A DNA stretch of 64,000 bases from Rhyacophila brunnea (lineage: Eukaryota; Arthropoda; Insecta; Trichoptera; Rhyacophilidae), in the NCBI GenBank assembly GCA_022495005.1, contig JAGYXB010000018.1, forward strand, positions 1,364,001-1,428,000, in the 5' to 3' direction. The notes beneath the pieces were generated by a model. The model made no database searches. It had not been told where the DNA came from and worked only from the letters and a program-made list of their open reading frames with translations. Positions 1-11,220 of this stretch are shown piece after piece. The position numbers and the translations under genes were made by a program. Positions within the stretch are counted from its first letter, which is position 1. The number at the start of each line of letters is the position of its first letter.

Positions 1-1040
1 GGTCATTATGTCTGAGAATTATGTTGTCGGGCAGAAAGATATTTGTTTTATTTTTTTACTTTTCCCGGGCATACTGCATAATGCTACAAACTGTCGAGGC
101 AATAATTTATCAATTGAAAGCTCAAGTATAAATGTCAAGAAAATCAATTCTGTGGGATACCTATCGGGCTATTTATAATATTTGATAATGTATAAGAAAT
201 ATATAATTTATTAAGTCATGTTATTATGAAAAATAATAATATATCAAAATTCTCTTATTGAAAACTTAAAAATTATAAAATTGATTGAAAACTGAATTGA
301 ACATTAAACGTGTTTGTAAAAAAACAATTTTGTCAACCTAATTATAAGGTCAGGTTAAAAATGGTTAGGTCACCAAAATAAATATTGTATGGAGTCTTCT
401 ATTGAATTTTATAATTACTGAGTTTTCAATTAAGTAAATAAATTTTCCGCCTATTATGTTATATTTTACATACTGCCCGGCCAAAGTAATAAATTTTCAA
501 TATATCATTTTGCTAGATTGCTCTAGTCATTATGTAACTAGAATAATATAATATTATCCATTTACCTATTGGGCTAAATTTCTTCCAAAAAAACTATTAA
601 TGAATGTATATTATAAGATTAATATTTATCAAAAAATATAAATTAAAAAATACTTTATTTTAAATACTATATATATATATATATAGTAAATCAATGTATA
701 TTATAGAAATTGTATTTACTACTCTTTTTAACATAACATGAAAGGAAATAATTTATAATTCGGTTACTGATTTTTGCCTGTCAATAATATAATATATATA
801 TTATTATATTATTATCTATGATATACTGACCATGTTCGCAAGCGTTTCATATAGTTTATAGACTAGTTAGTTAGTTAAAAGTATGATGGATATAATGTAC
901 ATATATAAATAAATACAACTATTGTGATGATGTCCGGAGAGACGAGTGCTAGGAGTTGATAACTGAAAAATGGAAAAGCAACAGATATAGTTTACATAAA
1001 AAATATTCACTTTAGACAGTAAAATTGGAAAAACAATCAT
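1..1040. other. AT-rich spacer, no gene seen
   Basis: I see no convincing coding region here. The stretch is very AT-rich, with a (TA)n run at about 668-685 and an AT palindrome near 785-820. No element family recognised elsewhere in the window is clear in it. Confidence 0.6.
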
Positions 1041-1134
1041 TCATTTTTAACTGTACTTGATTGCAATTTCATTAAATTTTATAACTATGTATTCCAAAAC
1101 TAAACAACTAGTTAAACATCCTATTGTTTGTATA

Positions 1135-1241
1135 GATCTGGATCATTTCTCACTTATATCTACAAGTAACAATGTATACTTTAATGCTACTGTACCGTTA
1201 AAATTACGTTTTAGAACTGTCTCGAACACTCGCGAAGACAG
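1135..1241 (+). CDS. weak internal exon candidate, unidentified
   Basis: An open frame runs into a textbook splice donor, ACAG|GTGAGT, whose GT begins at 1242. A pyrimidine-rich stretch ending in TAG at about 1134 could be the acceptor. The encoded segment is about 35 residues and includes FNATVPLKLRF. I do not recognise it, and no partner exon was found nearby. The donor is the only strong feature, and in AT-rich DNA this could be chance. Confidence 0.18.
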
Positions 1242-2034
1242 GTGAGTCAATTAATCTACCTGAAAGTGTCTTTGAACAAAAGCCAGCTGACAAAGGTATG
1301 GTATCTATTGTAAAAGAAGTGCACATTATTACTGTCGTCTCCTTGTTTAATATTATAATGTTACTATGTGTAACATTGTTATTTGGTTTACTTGTAGATA
1401 ACCAAATAGTTATAATAACAGTACATAATATGATTTGGTCATTAAACATGATATCTGTTCAAACAAGACGGTGTATCTAAATTTTAAAGTAATAAAAATC
1501 ACCTTGTATTATGTTTGACACTTAAAGGGATGTTTGTTATAGTAACTAGATTTTTGAGTTGTTACCGTGTTTTCTTCCTCCAATAATAAAGTTAACCAGT
1601 GATAAATGTCAGTAAATACACGTACCTTCTAGTATCGAACAACAATGTTGAGGTATTATCTTTAATTGATTAATTTAATACATCAATCGCGGTATCAAAA
1701 ATCATGGTTTAAGAATATATATTTATTAGTAAAACGTACGTACCTACAGGCAATTTTTTGGAATATATTTTTTAATATATCACTTTTTAAAATTATTTAA
1801 ATACATAATATACCCATATACATACATATTATATTTACGTTTATATGTTTTCTATCATGACCATATTATACGCAACATTATAGTATCGCATGTAGACACT
1901 GAAATTGGATAAAGCAGTGGGCTATTTGGAAAGGTCAGCTGGTCCTTAAGGATAGGTAGGCTCTGCAACTGTGCTCTATTTATCTCTAATATTGATAAAA
2001 TACTTTAAAATCACCCGTCATTATCTTAATTATT

Positions 2035-2345
2035 AGCTGGAGTCGATCCACCTCTCCTTACTTCCTCCATTCTTCTCGGTCTCTAGTTCTTTGTTGTCAC
2101 GTACATCCAACGAACTTTATAAATTCATCTATCCAGCAGGTTTTAGTGCGCCTTAGGTACCACTATATGACGGCATTTGTCCAGCGGTTGTTTACTCGTC
2201 AAGAAAAATGCCAGTTTGTTGCTATTTCATCTGCATAGTGACCTCTATCACATCGCGTACTATTGTCTGCTTTCTTATCCATTAGTATATTTTGTGGTCT
2301 TTACGCGTTATGCCCAATATGCACATTTCCATGCTACGTTGCGTT
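2035..2345 (-). mobile_element. RTE-type LINE, 3' end fragment (decayed)
   Basis: Read on the minus strand this matches the 3' end of the RTE-like element at 20940-22010. It shares the region encoding the C-terminal block after the reverse transcriptase, the short stretch around the stop and the AGCTGATGATG-type end, here at the left border. It is 5' truncated, as LINE copies usually are, and carries many stops. The plus-strand reading frame over it is a shadow. Confidence 0.65.
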
Positions 2346-2892
2346 ACCACGCGTCACCAGTATTACTGCGTAAATAAACTTTTAATTGGTGCTAAGTTTT
2401 GATTGTTGTTTACGTAGAATATAATATACGATTTGAATCCATGTAATTAATAGTTACATTTATTTTAAAAGGCTTCATAAGGATTTCCGAACGCAGAGTC
2501 TGCTTAGGGCATCAAAAGTTCTGACTACTAGCCTGAGTATAATTAATAATTATATACTCGGCAAAAATAACATATAAATTTAATATTTGAAATTATTAAT
2601 TTGTTACATAATATAATGCACCCACTCATAAATGAATTACCACGAATAACCTTGTAATTTTAACTAATTAATTATCCTGCGTATTTTGTTTAAAATGAAA
2701 AAATATACAATGTTTACAATGGACCTTGTTTTCCTTTGTCGTATTTAATTATTGCAGGAATCTTACAAATAATGTTAATTATAGATTATCGCTGGAATCA
2801 TTAATTTAAATACATTTATTATGTATTTGGTAAAATAATTTAGCTCGCTTTACATACAGTTTTTATACAATTAATTTCACCAAGGGTTGATT

Positions 2893-2970
2893 TCAGTCAC
2901 CCCATCTCCACCCGTCATGTATGTAGCTTCCTTGTTCGGAAACAAAGCCGCGCGTGACTGGTAGTATCAT
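2893..2970 (-). mobile_element. possible fragment of the R1-type 3' tail
   Basis: Short blocks (CACCCGTCATGTAT and AAACAAAGCCGCG) match the 3' untranslated tail shared by 32505-32735 and 35085-35325. The match is short and diverged. Confidence 0.35.
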
Positions 2971-3149
2971 TATCTTGATTAAAGTTGGAAAGTTTAAAAA
3001 TATTTATTGATAATATAATTTGAAATATTTCAGATATTAATTAATTATAAATATTCGCAAGTTGAATAGTTAGGTCCATAGCTTAATGAATATAACTCGA
3101 CCAGAAAGTGAATGATTTGTATTCGAAACCCACCCCAAAAAACTTTTTC

Positions 3150-4160
3150 TACGATATTTCTAATATAATATACATTTTATTTTAATAAAATTTTAAAAAT
3201 TATATATTTTAAAGTAATTGAATCTCTATCAAAACTAACAGAAACTTTCAAAAAACAATATGCAATAAAAAAGACTTTAATTCCGAAGCGTATCTATTCA
3301 ACATTATTTATATAGAACATAATTGATTTAACCTTTTTAAAGCTTGAAAGTTTATAAAATTTATGAAGCTCACTTTTAGTATCGTAATTGAAAAGTTTTC
3401 ACAAAGAAAATTCAGTATTTTCCTGTTAATATCTTAAGAAAATTACTGGTCTACTTTTCTGCACAAAGTTTTGTTTTCCATTATAGAAATTTCGTCGCCA
3501 TCTCCCGTGACCCCTAAAATTAAATATTTTTTCTATAAAGCATTAACGCATTTGCAATCAAAGTGAGAAGGTTCTATGACGCAATTAATTATTATTATAG
3601 ATAATTATATATTTTTTTAGCGAAAAACGTGTACCAAGAATATTATTTATACCTACCTAATTTGTCAATGATACAAACGAAAAAAAATATAACATAATAT
3701 TGTCAAACTAATTATTAGGTATAAATGGAGAACATCAGTAAATATAATTTTATGAAATTATATGTTATGTCAGACATTGACAGCAACTTTATGTGATTAT
3801 TTAATTATTAATATTTTAGGTTTGTGACCTTAATGGAAGATTTTTACATAATGTTTCCTTCAAATGAATCTGCAATGTAAAATTATTTGAAGGTAATTAC
3901 ATCATTATTCCTAGAAACATTTTTACTATTAACAGTTTTTTTTGTTTTCGTTGTAACTAATGACTAATTTCGATGAATTATGAATTAAATATTATATTAA
4001 ATTCCACATCTTTATATATACTATACTTATATTTATTTCAGAAAGGTAAGGTTCTCATGAAAGTATAAGGATTACGTATTAACGATGGGTTTATCATTGT
4101 ATTCCATTTAAATTGATCTTAAATATTAATTTCATCTTAAGATTGCCATTGTAAATTATT
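3150..4160. other. AT-rich spacer, no gene seen
   Basis: No coding frame, RNA gene or recognised repeat. A degenerate tRNA-like stretch near 3085-3145 (TTCGAAACCC) may be an old SINE head but was not called. Confidence 0.5.
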
Positions 4161-4168
4161 ATTACTAT

Positions 4169-4731
4169 CAGTGGCAAAGAATCCATACTAGGCGATTATT
4201 TGAAGACTACCTTCTTAAAAAATAATTTTTAATTGCATATTGATATATTTAAATAATAAATTGATTATTTTATATTCTATAAAATAACTTAATTTATTAT
4301 TTTATATATTTAATATATAAGACATATTTTGTATATTATGTAGGAATGTATTATAAATATATATTGAAAGATTAAAAAAATATGGCGCACGCCACCTATC
4401 TTTAACGATAGTATCGGGTTATTCAGCAAGGAATGCTGATTTTTTTTTGTATTGAATTTACCTATCGCGGTAGATTGTCCTTAAAAATAAATTTATCTAA
4501 TGATAAGTATAAAAATGTTTATGAAAATACATAACTTAAACTCATCGCTCAATTTTATATCGTCAATGAGCTATTGAAATTTCAGCGAATTAGTGTGTCG
4601 TTGCCATTAGTGTGTACCTATTCATTGTTAGTAAATATTGTATTATCTTCTTATTTCCGGTAAGTATACCAAACAAGTGTGCTCTTTTTCTCCACAGCCT
4701 ACCGCTTTCAAAAAGTTACCCTTTGCCACTG
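4169..4731. mobile_element. hAT-like non-autonomous TIR element, family B, copy 1
   Basis: The ends are inverted copies of TCAGTGGCAAAG: CAGTGGCAAAG begins at 4169 and CTTTGCCACTG ends at 4731. The CAGTGGC terminus is typical of hAT elements. Between them there is about 560 bp of AT-rich DNA without a transposase frame. A second, longer copy in the same orientation lies at 46919-47668. The two share the interior as well as the ends, for example the segments around 4205-4290 and 4540-4690. The flanking 8-mers do not match clearly, so the target-site duplication has decayed or the borders are slightly off. Confidence 0.7.
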
Positions 4732-5013
4732 AGATATTTATTCAATTTGATTGTGAAACAATAAATCCATATGAACTTTTTGGATGATTTAGTTTTGTAC
4801 TAAATTTTATTGAAATACACTTAATAAATAATAGGGAGGTATTAAAAAATATTGCATATTATGTCCTGTCTAGTCGTTGGATATTAACTTGTGCTCCATG
4901 GAATAAGTAAGCATCTGACCATTTACATCAATGTAGATTTTGTAAAATCTCCATAGTTATTTTATTTAGGTATATTATGTAATATTTCAAGTTTGAAGTG
5001 CGCTTCATAGTGA

Positions 5014-5173
5014 CATATATTTTTGGCACTGGAGGTGTCGAATTCAATAAATAAAAACTTGAGGTGGAGAGGTATTTTATTTAAAAAGGACGACTTTACT
5101 GTACATCAACTAGTATACCACGAAGGCATTATAAAAGGAGAGGATCAGACTGCTGCTTTACCTGTGACCTCAG
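5014..5173 (+). CDS. weak exon candidate, unidentified
   Basis: An open frame of about 53 codons ends at CTCAG|GTGAGC, a strong donor-like junction with GT at 5174. Composition is richer in G+C than the surroundings and the predicted peptide is mixed and charged (LRWRGILFKKDDF is visible). No ATG starts it, so it would have to be an internal exon, and the acceptor is not obvious. I do not recognise the product. Confidence 0.2.
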
Positions 5174-5969
5174 GTGAGCGGGAAGTGACGACAATAATAT
5201 GTTATCATCAATTTATCTGCCTCATCGATAGACTTTTCTTTACCTAGATCTATAATTTGCGGATATCTGAATGATCTTCTTGGAAATTGCTCATTGGCAG
5301 AACATTAAAGTAAACGTATATTACTATCTTACAGCTAGTCGAATGTGTATAGAAACTTAAAATACAACTACGATTATAATATTTAATTTAATCAAACTTC
5401 TGGTTACGTGACCACCAGAAGTCAGTTGTAGCCTAATCGACCATGGATACTTTTGCTGATTTGTAGGTGATAATAAATAATGATAATAAATAAATAATTT
5501 TATATTAAACTCTACTGTCTACTTGCATAGGAATATTTACATACAAAATTGTATTACTAGAAAAATACTTTGCAGTCAAAGTGACACAAAATACGTCTCT
5601 CGAGTATTGAGTGCTCCGTGAGACTATTTAACGACCATGCGCTTGCACTTATACACAAGTCTTAGTGTTATTCTTTCACAGAGTGTAGGTACATCGCGTA
5701 GCACTCAACTATTATTGCTCTACTTTATATTTAGACAATACGTGACTACAGAGACTTAGCATAGTGCCGCATCCAGTATTTTACATACTTAAAAATATAT
5801 AATTTTATTTATTGACTTATCAATGACTCTGTCAACAAGATTTAAAATCTGAATGAAGAATAAACTATTTTTTTTATTAGAAAGATGAAATTAGACAAAC
5901 TTTGGAGATACCCTGACGCCGGGTAGGAATCAAGGTAAGTACTTTAAATCAGAAAAGCCAATTTGTGTA

Positions 5970-6075
5970 TACTACTAGTTAACTAGGTAGCTCGATTGGT
6001 AAAACATATTAGCCTGAATCCAATGGGTGCTAGTTTGAGTGCCGCCTGTTGTCGTATATTTTTCAAATATTATTT
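5970..6075 (+). repeat. tRNA-derived SINE, family 2, partial
   Basis: A tRNA-like head has an A-box-like TAGCTCGATTGG and a decayed B box (AGTTTGAGTGCC), followed by GTCGTATATTTTTCAAA. The order and spacing match the better copies on the minus strand at 53700-53885 and 54060-54235. It is too diverged to be a functional tRNA. Confidence 0.42.
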
Positions 6076-6859
6076 CTGATGTGTTTTAAAATTTCGTATG
6101 AACGAAGAAGCCGATATAATACGCTATTTTAATAAAATTTATTATAGGTTCATAAATAACTATAAAAGCCTCAATAACTTACATATATAATATGATAGTT
6201 ATTCAAACTTCTTATAAAGATAGTGAAACGGTGAAAGGATTAATTTTTTTTTTATAGATTTTTGTTATTAGACGCTTCATATATAGAATGCTACATTTTT
6301 AAATACTGTCTAGACTATATATTTTTACAGTAACTATTTAATAAAAATAATTAAAATTGACATAGATATTATGTCAAAGTCAAGTCAAAACTACAGCGTT
6401 TTTGATGATTTGTAAAGCCTGTTTTTTGGAAATTTGATATAATATAGTCAGGCATAGCCTATATTAATTGATACTTAATTGTTTTTATATACTTTCTTAT
6501 GTTTAGAATTACAAAAATATTGTTAAATAATAAAAAAACTTATATCTGACAATTTATGTTTAATAATATATAGTTATAATATAAATGATTAAAAAGAACA
6601 TACATAATTAATTGACCACTAAGCTATGTTTATAGGTGTCCTATCTAACTGCGACCAAGTTACCTAGTAGTTTTTACAATACTTTCTGAAGCCCTTTATA
6701 AATTCCGTTACTTTTTGCCAGTCGGATTTTGTATTTTAAATTAAAGTATTAATATAACATTAACTACCAACCGGTGTCAGGGTCTCTCCAAATTTTAGTA
6801 ATAACGTACTTGCACTTCCTAATAATTCAATAAACTATTTTTTTAATTCAACAAATAAT

Positions 6860-6945
6860 TCACAAGACTGATGAACATGGGCGTGAGTCACAGGAGGGCC
6901 AGTTTCAAACCTGCCGTTTGTCGTATTTTTTCTAGTGATTATATA
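6860..6945 (+). repeat. tRNA-derived SINE, family 2, partial
   Basis: The B-box-like CAGTTTCAAACCTG is followed by CCGTTTGTCGTATTTTTTCTAG, the conserved junction of this SINE family. The head is decayed. The hAT-like end at 6952 directly follows. Confidence 0.35.
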
Positions 6946-6951
6946 TTTTTT

Positions 6952-9900
6952 CAGTGCTCGAAATGGAAAATTTCACGAACAGGAACGCTCTATAATTTTT
7001 CGAAAAAACGGTATGCTTAATTTTTTTCTTTACATACGTACGTACGTTGGATGTATAAATGCAACAATAAACTTTGAACTTCTTACGCGGATGTATATTG
7101 AGCAAGTGGGCAAGGATTGTCAGCGCCGCAGGCGAAAGAACCTCGTCTCAACAAAGTATACCGTCAAGAATTGTATTATTATTTACTCTTACTTTATCTA
7201 CCGCCCATAATCAGCAGGCATGTTACTTCTACCACCACTCGTCACTGCTTATAACTTATATTACTGTCTCATTTGGGATAGTTCAGTTTGTTAATTAATT
7301 AAACTTAAAAAACAACATATCCACATACCTACCATAAAGATTCAAATTAAAAATTAATTTACATATAACAAATTTTACAGATTATAGATTCAAGACGAGC
7401 ACAGAATATTTTTAAAAAAATTAAAGAAATAGTATTAAAATAGTGTTTAAAAATAAAGAAATGGATGCAGCAACTATTAGAAAAAATAGTAAGTACTCGT
7501 ACCTATACAGAGACGAGTAAATACAAAATTTATACAGTACATATCAGTATACCGATAGAGCTAACTACGCCATTTAATTATTTAAGAAGTTATCAAACTA
7601 ATAATTTATAAATCGTTCACATAAACTCGTTCTCACGCAGGAGGAATATACCAATATCCGAAGCGATTTGGTTGAACACAGTGTGTAAGCGTTCTTAAGA
7701 TAAATCAATCGGATAAAGCCATGGATGGCATCCACACAGCTTCAAACAAAGGATCCTCAAAGATTTCTTTTGAACCTTCTCCACCATAAGGGCCATTAGG
7801 CCATACCTACTTCTAAGAAAAGCTTCAAGCCATCATCACCAAACTACGTAATTATAGCATTTTAAATTACCAATGGTGTATCATTAATTATCGGCTTTTG
7901 AGCTTTGAGAATCGATGTCTCCGCCGAATCGTAGGGGTACATTGGTACGACCGCGTTACAAATACCCGAGTTCGTGAGCACAGCAGCCTTCGGTGATTGA
8001 AGTTATCACGAAGAGACGATTTACGTGGCTGGGACACGTATTCCGGATGCCGCCAAAGAGTGCGGCACTTCGTACCCTTGTGGCACAGCCTCAAGGGTTC
8101 CATCGCCGTGGCCGCCTCTCCCTCACCCTGCAGCGGTGCTACAAAAGCGACCTATTTGCTGCAGGTCTGACATGGCGGGAGGCGCATGGCGATGGACCGA
8201 GGGAAGTGGCGCCAATGCTTGCCCTATGCCCCAATATTAGGACATGACAGGGTAGAAGAAGAAGTATCATTAATTATATAAGATAAAACATGACGGAAGG
8301 TGCAACTCGAGTTGCTAAACACGATTCCTATAGAATAATATAAAATTGTCATTAATCAGTAGGTACCTACCTATATTCAACATTATAAGGACTAATATTG
8401 TAGTGTATGTATATACCTATACCATAGGCCCAAACATCGTGAAGCTGGCCCCCAGGCTAGGATCTTTGGTGGGGCCCCCTTCTTATCGCTAAGAATAAAG
8501 GCAGTATGTACGGGGTAACAATAATCTGTATATTTAGTGTTTTATTGTATATTTTAAAACATCCATACGAATTATGGAGATGTCGAGTATTGATAAACAA
8601 TTAAGAATTGTTTCGTATAACCACATAACTATAAATAATAGTATTGTAAGAAAATTCTTTTTTTTACTATTAAAGCAAATTTGTGATGTGTGTTTATCTC
8701 ACTTATCTGGTCGATTCGCCTCGCCGGGCTCCTCCTGAGCACGGGCTCCCAGGCTAGAGCCCTAACAGCCCCTCGTTGTGGAGACCATGACCTATATGTT
8801 ACAATGATGATGCTTTGGTTACCATTATTGTAATATACGTACACTTACCACCTCAGATTAAAGAACTTACCACCGTATTTATTTAATCTATGACTACCAT
8901 CTTAAATTATTTGTTGTCCGCACTGAACACGTACCTACCTAATTTGTGAGTGTATTTTAAACTAAACGATTCAATTTGTGATGTTTGTCCTTACCTAGTC
9001 TCATTATAGTCATTATTATTGCCACGGTGATGAATAATGATAATACAGAACAATAATTTATTATTATGATAGTAATAAAATTTTATTGGAGGCTATTCCT
9101 TTTTTTTTAAACAAATTTACAAACAAAAATTAACTAAAAGTTCTCTACATAGTAGGTATCTATTATTTCTATTATTTTTAAAGTAGCAAGTTACAACGTA
9201 TGTAATAACACAATAGAAACGTCCCTTAAAAATAAACTAATTACGGTAGGCTATTCAATAGTTTCATACCAAAAACATTTTTGTAGGAAAATGGCATAAT
9301 GGTGCATTTATTTATTACTCATTGTAAAAATAAGGGTTTACGACACGTCATAAATATTTTTAACACGTCGAGTCAATTGTCGAAATGACATTGAATCAGA
9401 AAACCCTGTTTCAACTGTATTGTCGATCTTAAATGCTTATCGGAGTGAATTCTTAATTTTTTAGCAGATTTACACGAAGTACCTACTACTTAATTAAACC
9501 TTCATAAAATTTATAAATATCCACTCATATTTATCATTTTCAAAACGAAAAAATTCTGCTTGTGGCCACTGGTCAACAGCATTATATGTTAAATCAGTTT
9601 GGATACCAACGACAAAAAATATACTTATATGTAATATATAGAAAGGTATCGCCTGCTGAGATGTTTAACCAAATTTCAAGAGAACAAATTTAAATAATAC
9701 AAAATGTTTTAAAAAACAAGCGATTATCACTAATAAGTAGATTTTAGCGGAATTGTACGATTTAAATTACCAAACTTTATCATATTAATTTTACCACCGA
9801 AAATTTTGCCCGCAAAAATAGACGTGGGTATAAAATTAACACGGCGATTAGATGGCGATGAAAATAAATAAGTTTTATCACTCACAATAAAATATAAGTA

Positions 9901-10426
9901 ATAAATTAGTAGGTAAGTAAATTCGCAATGCATACCAGTCAAAGGTAAAAGCGAGACTGTACTGAGATATTTCATACTTTAGAAATTATTATACAAATAT
10001 GTAGGTGCCATCTTTATTTTTTATTGAATTTAAGTTATTTAAGTACAAAAGGTTTTCAAACAATGTCAGCAAAGGCACAATTCTTTTGTAGCTTGCAGCT
10101 GTAGTTACCTTTTTTATGTAAGTATGCAATTATTTGGAGTGTTTAGACAATGCATTTAGACACGGATGTATCGACACAAAAAAGAAAATTGAAAGAAATT
10201 TAGGGATGTCATAAATTTTATTTTTAACCCTTGCACGCCCGGCATGACATAACTTCGTTAATTTTTAATTTTGAGAAAAACTTTAAAAGATACATTCACA
10301 CATACATACCTCAATCTAACGAACCGCAACGCAATTTTAAATGAATCCACGAGCCGGAACGGTATATTTTGGAATTCCACGAACCACAACGGCGCTCCGG
10401 TGCGTTCCTGTCCATTTCGAGCGCTG
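6952..10426. mobile_element. possible 3.5-kb hAT-like element, family A (composite)
   Basis: The left end CAGTGCTCGAAATGG begins at 6952. An inverted match, CCATTTCGAGCGCTG, ends at 10426. Both are flanked by the same 8-mer, TATTTTTT (6944-6951 and 10427-10434), the target-site length expected for hAT. The same termini bound the short copies at 15238-15631 and 37686-37898, the latter with a perfect 8-bp duplication. The interior has no recognisable transposase and contains a LINE end (7880-8265) and GC-rich blocks at 8405-8500 and 8700-8790. The flank word is low-complexity, so two unrelated partial copies remain possible. Confidence 0.4.
7880..8265 (+). mobile_element. non-LTR retrotransposon, C-terminal coding end (decayed)
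   Basis: The translated frames show the block typical of LINE C-termini after the reverse transcriptase: a region with RRIVGVHW, then RRFTWLGHVFRMP, then a proline/arginine-rich stretch, GLTWREAH, and a final segment before the tail. At least two frame changes separate these pieces. The W-x-GHV-x-RM core places it among insect LINEs, but I cannot assign a clade. It lies inside the putative 6952-10426 insertion. Confidence 0.68.
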
Positions 10427-10965
10427 TATTTTTTAGAGGTATTTTAAAGTTATGTATGTTTTTTATAATCACTTACATAACTAGGTATTTCAACATTAAC
10501 GCTAGTATGATGAAATCATGTATGGGTGGAAGAGTGTTCTCATTAGGTTTCAATAAAAGGTCAGCTACGGAGCAAGGTTATGGTGGGAGAGGATAGCATC
10601 AAAGCATAATACACAATTAAAGGACTAGCTTGGATACATGAGAGCTGTTGAAAGGGTAAAGGCTACAATTTGGAGAGCCATCGAAAGAAATACAAAAAAT
10701 AAAGTATTGTCATGTATCTTCTTCTTAGAGTGTCTTATACTATAGTATGAAACTTGGTGACAGCATTTCTTCATTATCCCCGAAACGTTGAGTTTTCTAC
10801 AAAATAAAAATATAATATTTCTTTGTCATTCTTTGCCGTGAATATTAATTTGCTAAATAAATAAAGTTTATGTTTTTATTATTCAGTTCTGAATATATAC
10901 AAAATTTGGGAATGGAAGATTCTTTATAGAAAATGCATAATTAAAAAAATCAAGTAATTAGTAAT

Positions 10966-11213
10966 ACTCGTCCACGATGGCCGACCGGCTTATGCATCGG
11001 CTTATGATGTCGTGGGTCCCAGGTTCGAATCCTGGGTCTGGCAATTTGTTTTTTCAATTACTGTTTTGAGTCAGAGTATGGACCTAATGGGCTCAGCATG
11101 TGGTTAATACCCATATCTTGTAAAAATAAAAAAAAAACTGTTATTACAAACTTCACTCTCTGGAGGCTCATCTGATCTTTTTAGGATCGGACATGATCAA
11201 AAGAAAAAAAAGA
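10966..11213 (+). repeat. tRNA-derived SINE, family 1, full length
   Basis: The tRNA-like head begins near TCCACGATGGCCGACCGG (A box) and has a perfect B box, GGTTCGAATCC, about 60 bp later, which together form an internal RNA polymerase III promoter. The body carries GGAGGCTCATCTGATC and GGATCGGACATG and ends in an A-rich tail. The 7-mer TAGTAAT lies on both sides (10959-10965 and 11214-11220), consistent with a target-site duplication. About 248 bp; the best complete copy in the window. Confidence 0.82.
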
Positions 11214-11220
11214 TAGTAAT

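Noticed and set aside
1057..1480. Overlapping short frames on both strands
   Set aside because: Only the donor-bounded part was kept, as a weak candidate. The rest is AT-driven and without any recognisable domain.
9730..9975. 81-codon minus-strand frame
   Set aside because: No recognisable family; it lies inside the putative hAT insertion and has no splice or start context.
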